Part shown: positions 1-5,324 of the stretch, in pieces | How positions within the stretch are numbered: position 1 is the stretch's first letter | Layout of the letters: every line of letters begins with the position of its first letter | NCBI GenBank assembly: GCA_002440805.1 | Contig: DJVD01000109.1 | Coordinates: 1-5,998 of the forward strand | DNA from: Chloroflexi bacterium UBA6265 | GTDB taxonomy: Bacteria > Chloroflexota > Chloroflexia > Thermomicrobiales > UBA6265 | Length of the DNA stretch: 5,998 bases | Reading direction: 5' to 3' | Position numbers and translations under genes: made by a program | Notes under the pieces: model-generated | What the model saw: only the letters and a program-made list of their open reading frames with translations | What the model was told of the DNA's origin: nothing | The model's database searches: none

Positions 1-1
1 G

Positions 2-1384
2 ACCGCACCCGCGGCAGAGCTCCCTGCCGATATGCGGCGCGAAAAGCTGGATTGGCCGGAAGTGAGCGAGATCGACGTGATCCGTCACTTCACTCGCATG
101 AGCCAAAAGAATCACGCGATTGACATCGCCATGTACCCACTGGGTTCATGCACCATGAAGTACAACCCCAAGATTAATGAGGCGGTAGCCCGCCTTCCGG
201 GCTTTGCCAACCTGCATCCCTATCAGCCCGCCGACACGGTTCAGGGCGCGCTGGAACTGATGTACGAGTTGCAAGTAATGCTCGCCGAAATTGCCGGGTT
301 CCATGCCGTCACCCTGCAACCTGCCGCTGGCGCCCATGGCGAACTTACCGGCTGCCTGATTATCGATAGCTACCACAAGGAGCGAGGCGACACCGCTCGC
401 ACCAAGATGCTCATCCCCGATTCTGCGCACGGCACCAACCCTGCCACGGCCAGAATGGCGGGATTCGATATCGTCGCCGTGCCGTCGGATGAGCGCGGAA
501 ATGTCGATATCGACAACTTCCGTGGCCTGCTCGGCCCGGAGATTGCCGGCCTGATGATCACCAACCCGAACACCCTGGGACTTTGGGACGAGCACATCCA
601 GGAGATGATCCAGCTTGTGCACGAGTGCGGCGGCCTGGTGTACAACGACGGCGCCAACTTCAACGCCATCCTCGGCATTGCCAAGCCTGGTGAGCTGGGC
701 GTAGATGTGATGCATTACAACCTGCACAAAACTTTTAGCACACCGCACGGTGGTGGCGGCCCGGGCTCCGGTCCAGTGGGCGTTCGTGAGGGGCTGGAAG
801 ATTACCTCCCCGCGCCGATCGTGGCCAGGGAAGGCGATGTGTACGTCTGGGCAGATCCGCCGAAAACCATCGGTCGCCTGCACAGCTTCAATGGCAACTT
901 CGGCATGCACGTGCGCGCGTACACATACATCCGCATGCACGGCGCGGAGGGCTTGCGCATGATCAGTGAGGATGCGGTGCTGGCCGCCAACTACCTGATG
1001 ACGCGCTTGCAGGATGCTTACGATGTGCAATATCCGCGTACCTGCATGCATGAGTTCGTGATCAACGGCACCCGTCAGAAGAAGCGCGGCGTCAAGACCC
1101 TGGATATGGCCAAGCGCCTGCTTGATTTCGGTGTCCACCCGCCAACAACCTACTTCCCGCTGATCGTGCCAGAAGCGTTGATGATTGAGCCGACCGAGAC
1201 CGAGAGCAAGGAAAGCCTCGATTACTTCGCGGACGCCATGTTGCAGATCGCAGACGAAGTGGAAAATACACCCGAACTGGTCACCAGCGCACCGCATACC
1301 ACCGAATACAAACGGCTGGATGAGGTAGGCGCAAACCGCAACCTGAACCAGCGTTGGCTACCAGAGCACGCTGCAGCCGATTAG
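2..1384 (+). CDS. gcvPB: Glycine dehydrogenase (decarboxylating) subunit 2, P-protein beta half, 5' partial
   Basis: This is the PLP-carrying half of the two-subunit P-protein of the glycine cleavage system. It decarboxylates glycine and passes the aminomethyl group to the lipoyl arm of H-protein, in the cytoplasm. The reading frame is open from base 2. Visible codons 1-20 read like the usual N-terminal part of the family (AAELPAD then WPEVSE), so the ATG at 32 is internal and the true start lies off the left edge. The family block [11 protein letters not shown] is at visible residues 45-55. The PLP-lysine motif [16 protein letters not shown] is present with Lys at visible residue 243 (codon 728-730). 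The Gly-rich loop and the C-terminal [10 protein letters not shown] region are intact. The 460 visible residues are close to the family's usual length of about 480-500, so little is missing. Partners gcvT/gcvH/gcvPA would be expected upstream, outside the window. The identification is secure. Confidence 0.96.
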   Translation, partial: TAPAAELPADMRREKLDWPEVSEIDVIRHFTRMSQKNHAIDIAMYPLGSCTMKYNPKINEAVARLPGFANLHPYQPADTVQGALELMYELQVMLAEIAGFHAVTLQPAAGAHGELTGCLIIDSYHKERGDTARTKMLIPDSAHGTNPATARMAGFDIVAVPSDERGNVDIDNFRGLLGPEIAGLMITNPNTLGLWDEHIQEMIQLVHECGGLVYNDGANFNAILGIAKPGELGVDVMHYNLHKTFSTPHGGGGPGSGPVGVREGLEDYLPAPIVAREGDVYVWADPPKTIGRLHSFNGNFGMHVRAYTYIRMHGAEGLRMISEDAVLAANYLMTRLQDAYDVQYPRTCMHEFVINGTRQKKRGVKTLDMAKRLLDFGVHPPTTYFPLIVPEALMIEPTETESKESLDYFADAMLQIADEVENTPELVTSAPHTTEYKRLDEVGANRNLNQRWLPEHAAAD

Positions 1385-1395
1385 TTCAAACCAAA

Positions 1396-1565
1396 GCGAA
1401 AGGCCGGGCGACATGATCGCCCGGCCTTTAGCGTCTTCTGCACCATCTGGCTGGGATGCGGTGCATGTGCGGGGGATGGAGGGGGTCCAACCGAATTAGG
1501 GTCGATTGTTGCGTAGCTTCGCAGCGCCTGGGAAGAGCGCCTGAAGCAATCTCGACCACTTACCC
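1396..1565 (-). ncRNA. Candidate orphan small RNA with C-rich anti-Shine-Dalgarno-like stretch
   Basis: Seen: a near-consensus minus-strand promoter (1572-1600) predicts a start near 1565-1563 (GGG), and the next hairpin with terminator form is at 1399-1429, giving about 170 nt. The 5' domain folds by GGTCGA (1552-1557) with TCGACC (1500-1505), and inside it GCTTC (1516-1520 on +) with GAAGC (1543-1547), capped by a CU-rich loop containing CUUCCC. A second hairpin spans 1439-1465 (TGCACC/GGTGCA plus ATC/GAT). Between them is an unpaired C-rich run (positions 1488 to 1470 on the minus strand, ACCCCCUCC then AUCCCCC), complementary to Shine-Dalgarno sequences. Known: C-rich unpaired loops are the seed of many trans-acting sRNAs. 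Inference: a regulatory sRNA of no family I recognise; it does not look like 6S. An alternative is a short transcript of no function. A frame opening with GTG near the 5' end (about 42 codons, Arg-rich end) is probably fortuitous. Confidence 0.5.
1399..1429. terminator. Bidirectional intrinsic-type terminator of gcvPB and of the opposing candidate sRNA
   Basis: A perfect 13-bp stem (AAAGGCCGGGCGA / TCGCCCGGCCTTT) encloses a 5-nt loop, 14 nt after the gcvPB stop. The arms begin and end with AAA/TTT, so either strand gives a GC-rich hairpin ending in three U. The minus strand continues TTTCGCTTT, giving it slightly more U after the stem. The U-tracts are short for a classical intrinsic terminator, so efficiency is uncertain, but position and symmetry fit a shared terminator for convergent transcription. 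Confidence 0.75.
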
Positions 1566-1571
1566 AATTCG

Positions 1572-1600
1572 AATATACATAACGTTTAGTGTTATGTCAA
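1572..1600 (-). promoter_or_regulatory. Near-consensus sigma70-type promoter with a dyad operator in the spacer
   Basis: On the minus strand the -35 box TTGACA (1595-1600) and the -10 box TATATT (1572-1577) are separated by 17 bp. That is 11 of 12 consensus bases at optimal spacing. The inverted repeat ACATAAC-N7-GTTATGT (1577-1597) fills the spacer and touches both boxes, the placement expected for a repressor or a MerR-type activator. A second imperfect dyad, TAGTCC-GTTT-GGAACTA on the minus strand (1601-1617), lies just upstream of the -35. The promoter faces away from leuS and towards the 3' end of gcvPB, so its only evident product is the candidate sRNA. Confidence 0.7.
1577..1597. promoter_or_regulatory. 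21-bp palindromic operator candidate
   Basis: ACATAAC, seven bases, then GTTATGT forms a perfect 7+7 dyad in the -35/-10 spacer of the minus-strand promoter. It is AT-rich against GC-rich surroundings. The size fits a dimeric HTH regulator; no regulator gene is present nearby and I do not recognise the family motif. Confidence 0.4.
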
Positions 1601-1643
1601 TAGTTCCAAACGGACTAGTTGAGGGTCGATCAATGCAGTCACA

Positions 1644-1683
1644 GCAGTGCACCGAGACGCGCATACGCATCCCGGTGCACTGC
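1644..1683 (-). terminator. Long hairpin at the end of the leuS transcript
   Basis: Seven bases after the leuS stop, the minus-strand RNA folds into 18 continuous pairs around a 4-nt UAUG loop: 11 pairs (GCAGTGCACCG/CGGTGCACTGC), one G-U, then six pairs including one U-G. Read on the plus strand the two wobbles become A-C and C-A mismatches, so the fold is complete only in the leuS direction. There is no U-tract after it, so it may be a Rho-independent terminator of the no-U kind or a 3'-end stabilising structure rather than a classical terminator. Confidence 0.6.
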
Positions 1684-1689
1684 GGGAGC

Positions 1690-4173
1690 CTAACCCCGGA
1701 TGACGAAATTCACCATCCGGCCTGGCACTGAGATTTCCTTGACCACCTGCTTGCCTTCGAGTTGTTCCGTGATTTTGTCCAGCGCTCGGGCGGCGGCCAG
1801 TTGTTCCTCGGCAGTGGCGCTGTTCGCCACCGTCACGCGATCGCGAACCTTGCCGTTGATCTGCACCGGTATCTCGATTGTGGCATCCACGGCCAGGGCA
1901 GGATCAAACGTTGGCCAATCCTGCTGATGCACACTGAACGGTTTGCCGAGCATTTCCCACATCTCTTCCGAAACGTAGGGGGTGGCCGGTGCCATCATCA
2001 GCACAAGATTCTCAACGGCCTCCCGCCAAACCGGAGACGTGACGATCTCAGTCTCCTTGAGTTTCATCAGTTCGTTTACGTACTCGATCAGCGCCGCCAC
2101 CATGGTATTGAAGCTAAACGAATCGATATCGTCGCTCACCCGCTTGATGGTGCGGTGCATCAATGCAATCAATGCTGCTTCATCAGCTTCCCCGGCATGG
2201 TCACCGGGCGTCGTCGTACCAAGTTCGCTTGCCACCTGCCAGGCACGGCGAATAAACCGCTCCATACCGGTGATTCCGCGATCGTTCCACGGCCCACCCT
2301 GCTCCCATGGTCCCAGGAACATCAGGTGCAAGCGCAAGGCATCGGCACCGTGGCGGGCGACAAGCTCATCCGGCCCAATTTGAGCTCCCCTGCTCTTCGA
2401 CATCTTGCGACCGTCGACGGAGAGGATCATGCCCTGGTTGCGCAGGCGGGCAAAGGGCTCGCTGACCTCCGTCAAACCCAAATCGCGAATCACCCTGGTG
2501 AAGAAGCGGGCATAGAGCAAGTGAAGGATTGCGTGCTCAATCCCGCCGCAATAAAGGTCGACCGGGCTCCACTTTTTCGCGAGTTCAGTGTCGAATGGCC
2601 CATCCTCGAACTGCGGGCTGGCGTAGCGGAACCAGTACCATGACGAGTCCATGAACGTATCCATAGTGTCGGTTTCGCGCCTCGCGGCACCCCCACAGGT
2701 TGGGCACGTGGTGTTGACGAAGGATTCATGCGTCACAAGCGGACTCTGACCAGTGGGTGTGAATTCGGCATCCAATGGCAACTCGACCGGGAGCTGGTTT
2801 TCTGGCACGGGCACCACGCCACAGGTATCGCAATACACGATTGGAATCGGCGTGCCCCAATACCGTTGACGGCTAATCAACCAGTCGCGCAGCCGCCAAC
2901 TCACTTCTGCCTTGGCGCGGCCTTGCTCATCCAGCCAGGCGATCATTTTCGGCAACGCCTCGGATTGAGGCAAGCCGTTGAACTCGCCGGAGTTAATGAC
3001 GATGCCGTCGCCCGTGTATGCCTCGGTCATCGTGGCGCCATCGAGGGGTTCGCCGCCAACCGGCTGCACGGTGGGGATAATGGGGAGATCAAACTGACGG
3101 GCGAACTCAAAGTCGCGCTGATCACCGGAAGGTACGGCCATAATGGCACCGGTACCGTAGGACATCAGTACGTAATCCGCCACCCAGACCGGAATGCGTT
3201 CGTCGTTCACCGGATTAATCGCGTATGCGCCGGTGAACACACCACTCTTCTTGTGGGTCTCATCAGATATCTGCCGCTCTACCTCGGATTTCGTCCGTGA
3301 GGTAGTGACGTATTGCTGCACGGCATCGCGCTGTTCTTCGGTCGTGATTTGATCAACAAACGGGTGCTCGGGGGCAATCACCATGAAGGTGGCGCCGAAC
3401 ACGGTATCGGGACGGGTGGTGAATACGCCAAGCGACGAGCCGTTCTCAAGCTCAAAGTTCAGGCGGGCACCCTCAGAGCGTCCGATCCAGTTGCGCTGCA
3501 TCGTTTTCACGCGCTCTGGCCAATCAACATCGTCCAGGCCAGCCAGCAACTCGTCGGCGTAATCGGTGATCCGCAAATACCACTGTTCAAGATCGCGCTT
3601 GTAAACTTCGGCGCCGCAACGCTCGCAGATGTTGCCATCCAGCACTTGCTCATTCGCCAGCACCGTCTGGTCGTTCGGGCACCACCACACCATTCCACCG
3701 GACCGATAGGCCAGGCCCTTCTCCAGCATTTGCAGGAAGAACCATTGGTTCCAGCGGTAATAGTCGGGGTCACACGTCGCGACCTTGCGATCCCAATCGA
3801 TCATGGCCCCCATCAGGTCGAACTGGCGGGTCATGTTGTCGATGTTCTCGTAGGTCCACCTGGCAGGATGGATGTTGTTCTTGATGGCGGCGTTCTCGGC
3901 TGGCAGGCCGAAGGCATCGAAGCCCATCGGATACATCACGTTGAAGCCGCGCATGCGCTGGGCGCGTGCAAACACATCCGGAATCGAAAAGGCGAACCAG
4001 TGGCCAACGTGCAGCACGCCGGATGGATAGGGATACATGGTGAGCGACATCCAGTTTGGCTTGTCTGTGGAGTCCGCCACTTTGTAAATGGCGGCATCCT
4101 TCCAGGCCTGTCGCCACTTGGGCTCGACCGTGGCTGGCTCGTATCCGATCCGTATTTCTGCTGCTTCCGACAT
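1690..4173 (-). CDS. leuS: Leucyl-tRNA synthetase, bacterial type, class I
   Basis: Charges tRNA-Leu with leucine, with proofreading of norvaline/isoleucine-type errors; cytoplasmic. It has 827 residues, slightly shorter than the roughly 860 of E. coli. The HIGH signature is HVGH at 55-58 and KMSKS is at 590-594. A CP1 editing domain at about 228-425 contains TTRPDT (252-257) and [19 protein letters not shown] (340-358). Cysteine pairs C165, C183/C186 and C448/C451, C490/C493 look like zinc knuckles. The tRNA-binding C-terminal domain carries NGKVRDRV (773-780). The chosen start is the ATG at 4173, six bases after AAGGAG. An in-frame GTG at 4191 lies against the attenuator U-tract and would place the Shine-Dalgarno inside the gene, so it is rejected. 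One oddity: editing-site position 350 is Gly where other LeuRS usually have His before the conserved Asp (here D351). Expression is controlled by the leucine T-box upstream. The identification is secure. Confidence 0.98.
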   Translation of the reverse strand: MSEAAEIRIGYEPATVEPKWRQAWKDAAIYKVADSTDKPNWMSLTMYPYPSGVLHVGHWFAFSIPDVFARAQRMRGFNVMYPMGFDAFGLPAENAAIKNNIHPARWTYENIDNMTRQFDLMGAMIDWDRKVATCDPDYYRWNQWFFLQMLEKGLAYRSGGMVWWCPNDQTVLANEQVLDGNICERCGAEVYKRDLEQWYLRITDYADELLAGLDDVDWPERVKTMQRNWIGRSEGARLNFELENGSSLGVFTTRPDTVFGATFMVIAPEHPFVDQITTEEQRDAVQQYVTTSRTKSEVERQISDETHKKSGVFTGAYAINPVNDERIPVWVADYVLMSYGTGAIMAVPSGDQRDFEFARQFDLPIIPTVQPVGGEPLDGATMTEAYTGDGIVINSGEFNGLPQSEALPKMIAWLDEQGRAKAEVSWRLRDWLISRQRYWGTPIPIVYCDTCGVVPVPENQLPVELPLDAEFTPTGQSPLVTHESFVNTTCPTCGGAARRETDTMDTFMDSSWYWFRYASPQFEDGPFDTELAKKWSPVDLYCGGIEHAILHLLYARFFTRVIRDLGLTEVSEPFARLRNQGMILSVDGRKMSKSRGAQIGPDELVARHGADALRLHLMFLGPWEQGGPWNDRGITGMERFIRRAWQVASELGTTTPGDHAGEADEAALIALMHRTIKRVSDDIDSFSFNTMVAALIEYVNELMKLKETEIVTSPVWREAVENLVLMMAPATPYVSEEMWEMLGKPFSVHQQDWPTFDPALAVDATIEIPVQINGKVRDRVTVANSATAEEQLAAARALDKITEQLEGKQVVKEISVPGRMVNFVIRG

Positions 4174-4179
4174 GATGAG

Positions 4180-4185
4180 CTCCTT
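4180..4185 (-). promoter_or_regulatory. Shine-Dalgarno of leuS
   Basis: AAGGAG on the minus strand lies six bases before the ATG at 4173 and just after the attenuator U-tract. It fixes the start codon and excludes the upstream GTG at 4191. Confidence 0.85.
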
Positions 4186-4192
4186 AAACACG

Positions 4193-4230
4193 AAAAACGC
4201 CTCGCCCTGTATTCAGGGACGAAGGCGTTT
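4193..4230 (-). terminator. T-box attenuator terminator before leuS
   Basis: The minus-strand RNA forms AAACGCCU/AGGCGUUU, CG/CG and CCCUG/CAGGG with single-base bulges and an AAUA loop, about 15 pairs, followed by five U (4197-4193). It starts three bases after the antiterminator hairpin, and its 5' arm could be captured by the leader GCGGGG, so the two structures compete. It sits 20 nt before the leuS ATG. Confidence 0.9.
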
Positions 4231-4233
4231 GGA

Positions 4234-4260
4234 CGCTTCCGCGGTACCACCCCGCTTGAT
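4234..4260 (-). promoter_or_regulatory. T-box antiterminator with UGGU tRNA-acceptor bulge
   Basis: GGGGTGGTACCGCG (4253-4240) matches the T-box consensus AGGGTGGNACCGCG except at the first base. It can form CGC-GGAA-GCG as the upper helix and GGG/UCC as the lower one, leaving UGGUAC bulged. UGGU pairs with 5'-ACCA, that is a tRNA with A73, as in tRNA-Leu. The embedded tRNA-Ala also ends ACCA. Confidence 0.88.
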
Positions 4261-4274
4261 CACGATGGTGAGGT

Positions 4275-4375
4275 GTTGCGCCTCGATTGGTGGAGCCGAG
4301 GGGACTCGAACCCCTGACCCCCACACTGCCAGTGTGGTGCTCTCCCAACTGAGCTACGGCCCCAAACTGCGCAAC
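4275..4375. repeat. 7-bp inverted repeat bracketing the tRNA
   Basis: GTTGCGC at 4275-4281 and GCGCAAC at 4369-4375 are perfect complements. They lie six bases past the tRNA CCA and five bases before its G1. In the transcript they form a helix that holds the folded tRNA as a side domain. Leader/trailer pairing of this kind is known in pre-tRNAs; here it would also keep the T-box halves close. Confidence 0.7.
4288..4363 (-). tRNA. tRNA-Ala (anticodon GGC), CCA encoded, embedded in the leuS leader
   Basis: A 76-nt cloverleaf folds with no mismatch: acceptor GGGGCCG/CGGCTCC, D arm GCTC/GAGC, anticodon stem CCACA/TGTGG with loop CTGGCAG, a 5-nt variable region, T arm AGGGG/CCCCT with TTCGAGT, A73 and genomic CCA. 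Anticodon GGC reads GCC and the acceptor carries G3-U70, the alanine identity pair. It lies on the same strand as leuS, between the Stem II/III region and the antiterminator of the T-box. No promoter is visible between Stem I and the tRNA, so it is probably made from the leader promoter and cut out by RNase P and 3' processing. A 7-bp helix flanks it (GTTGCGC 4375-4369 with GCGCAAC 4281-4275). Confidence 0.97.
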
Positions 4376-4572
4376 TGCGGTCTCACACGTGACCCGCTTG
4401 ATTCCCCTCTAACGGTGGGTGACCGGCGAGAACTACTCTGTTCACTCTCGCGGCTCGCGGACGAGTTCGATCCTGCTCATGCCTTGCACCTGCCGGCAAT
4501 TCTCTGGGTGGCGGATCTACTACTTCCGGTCAAAGCCCACTCCTTCCGGGCGTTCCCGATCGGAGCAAAAGC

Positions 4573-4602
4573 AGTATAGGTCGATGCGAGTGCCAGCGTC
4601 AA
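4573..4602 (-). promoter_or_regulatory. Promoter of the T-box / tRNA-Ala / leuS transcript
   Basis: The minus strand has TTGACG (4597-4602), 18 bp, then TATACT (4573-4578). This is ten of twelve sigma70-type consensus bases at good spacing. The predicted start is near 4566, about 30 nt before Stem I. No other good promoter is visible before the tRNA or leuS, so one start seems to serve the riboswitch, the tRNA and the synthetase. Confidence 0.75.
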
Positions 4603-4690
4603 TGCAAAACCGCGCCTTGCTGATAAATTGGGTTCAGGCGGGTCAAAAGCATGCCGCTACCAGCAATATGAACCGGAAAGACAACCTTCT
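4603..4690. other. Divergent intergenic region between the leuS leader promoter and the translin-family gene
   Basis: These 88 bases must hold the plus-strand promoter of the translin-family gene if that gene has its own. The only suggestive element is TGATAAAT (4621-4628), a possible -10 with no convincing -35. GGAAAG (4675-4680) is a weak ribosome-binding candidate ten bases before the ATG at 4691. I see no repeat or RNA structure. Confidence 0.4.
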
Positions 4691-5320
4691 ATGTCACCTC
4701 AACCCGATCTCAACGACCTCGTGGCAGCAACGATCACACGCATGTCGCAACTCTCTGCCGCCCGCGACACCGCCGTGAATACCAGCCGACAGGTCGTCCG
4801 CTTCAGCGCCAACGCTATCCGTGCGCTTCACCGCGGGGAGAACCCTGGTGTGATGCTCGAAGACGCGCGTAGGTTGCTCGATCTTGTCGCAGCCGAGACA
4901 AAGCCCTACCCCAACGTCTACTGGGCCGGTTATGTGCAGGATGCGATGAAGGAGTATGCGGAAGCAGTCATTACCCAGGCCATGCTGGGCAATGGCACTA
5001 TCCCGTCAGCGGAGCAGATCGGGGTTGAAGACACCGCGTGGCTGAATGGACTGGCAGAGGCCGCCAGTGAACTTCGTCGAGATACGCTGGACGCATTACG
5101 GGGCGATGATATCGAGCGCGCCGAACTCTTGTTGACGACGATGGATCAGGTCTATGGCCTGTTGGTGACGATTGACTTCCCCGATTCGATCACCGGGGGG
5201 CTGCGGCGTACCACGGATCAGTTCCGGGCTGTGCTCGAGCGCACGCGAGGCGATGTCACCATGAGCGTGAGGCAGAGTCGACTGGAACACGCGCTGCGGA
5301 ACGCGGAAGCTGATATCTAG
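4691..5320 (+). CDS. Translin/TRAX-family protein, putative RNA-binding protein or endoribonuclease
   Basis: The 209-residue, largely helical protein follows the translin/TRAX pattern: an N-terminal helix with SRQVVRFSANAIRALHRG (32-49), then YVQDAMKEYAEA (81-92), WLNGLAEAASELRR (117-130) corresponding to the family's GLaDl.GELRR block, and a C-terminal helix FRAVLERTRGDVT (178-190). In TRAX two glutamates in an ExxE motif plus a later aspartate form the metal site of the C3PO nuclease. Here E88 and E91 fit ExxE and D176 is a candidate third ligand; translin proper lacks this site. No signal peptide or membrane segment is seen, so it is probably cytoplasmic. The ATG at 4691 is chosen because the upstream in-frame TTG (4628) adds 21 residues unlike the family. 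The ribosome site is weak. The gene diverges from the leuS/tRNA-Ala leader. The family call is from motif recognition; activity is inferred. Confidence 0.75.
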   Translation: MSPQPDLNDLVAATITRMSQLSAARDTAVNTSRQVVRFSANAIRALHRGENPGVMLEDARRLLDLVAAETKPYPNVYWAGYVQDAMKEYAEAVITQAMLGNGTIPSAEQIGVEDTAWLNGLAEAASELRRDTLDALRGDDIERAELLLTTMDQVYGLLVTIDFPDSITGGLRRTTDQFRAVLERTRGDVTMSVRQSRLEHALRNAEADI

Positions 5321-5324
5321 GGAG

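Larger units (their letters stand above)
4251..4402. repeat. 10-bp direct repeat flanking the tRNA insertion
   Basis: CCCGCTTGAT occurs at 4251-4260, inside the antiterminator arm, and again at 4393-4402, just after the Stem IIA/B pseudoknot. The copies enclose the tRNA and its 7-bp helix. They could be the trace of an insertion or duplication, or a second antiterminator-like 5' arm; ten bases alone could also be chance. Confidence 0.4.
4193..4566 (-). promoter_or_regulatory. Leucine-specific T-box riboswitch leader of leuS, interrupted by a tRNA-Ala gene
   Basis: T-box leaders bind uncharged cognate tRNA and prevent termination before the downstream gene. Reading the minus strand: Stem I (4537-4452) is closed by GGCU/AGCC, then a kink-turn-like bulge, CGGA/UCCG, and the specifier loop with loop-E halves AGUA (4521-4518) and GAA (4468-4466). 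The specifier CUC (Leu) is at 4465-4463, with GAUCC/GGAUC above it, an AGAGA bulge (4505-4501) and a distal loop with GGUG. Stem II (4451-4426) is GCGAGA/UCUCGC with its own AGUA and GAA. Stem IIA/B is CGGU-CACCC-ACCG followed by GGGG that can pair with the loop, the usual pseudoknot. A small hairpin GCGG-GUC/GAC-CGC may be Stem III. Then comes tRNA-Ala (4363-4288), then the antiterminator with the 14-base T-box GGGGTGGTACCGCG (4253-4240). Its UGGU bulge matches an ACCA tRNA end, and the hairpin is capped by GGAA. The element is well supported; the inserted tRNA is exceptional. Confidence 0.93.

Noticed and set aside
32..34. ATG at 32 as the start of gcvPB
   Set aside because: The frame is open to base 2 and the residues before it match the family's N-terminal region; no ribosome site is present.
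146..1297. 383-codon minus-strand open frame opposite gcvPB
   Set aside because: Shadow of gcvPB; composition rich in His/Arg/Val without recognisable domains, while the plus frame has intact family motifs.
1434..1559. About 42-codon minus-strand frame opening with GTG near the sRNA 5' end and ending in RRR-stop
   Set aside because: Would have to be leaderless, has no Shine-Dalgarno, lies wholly in paired RNA structure and has an unlikely composition; kept only as a possibility that ribosome profiling could test.
1396..1565. 6S RNA as the identity of the candidate sRNA
   Set aside because: 6S is one long rod with a central bubble; here two separate hairpins are joined by a C-rich linker.
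1456..1731. 91-codon plus-strand open frame between gcvPB and leuS
   Set aside because: Runs through the sRNA region, the operator and the leuS 3' hairpin into leuS antisense; no ribosome site and no family-like sequence.
1762..2643. Plus-strand open frames opposite leuS, including those at 2728-3300 and 3313-4317
   Set aside because: Antisense shadows of leuS; the minus frame carries HVGH, KMSKS and the editing motifs.
4088..4579. 163-codon plus-strand open frame over the T-box and tRNA
   Set aside because: Contains the stretch GTRTPDPHTA, a well-known false protein arising from antisense translation of a tRNA; the region is a T-box leader with tRNA-Ala.
4628..4630. TTG at 4628 as the start of the translin-family gene
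   Set aside because: Adds 21 residues with no family similarity and no ribosome site; ATG at 4691 begins just before the first conserved helix.
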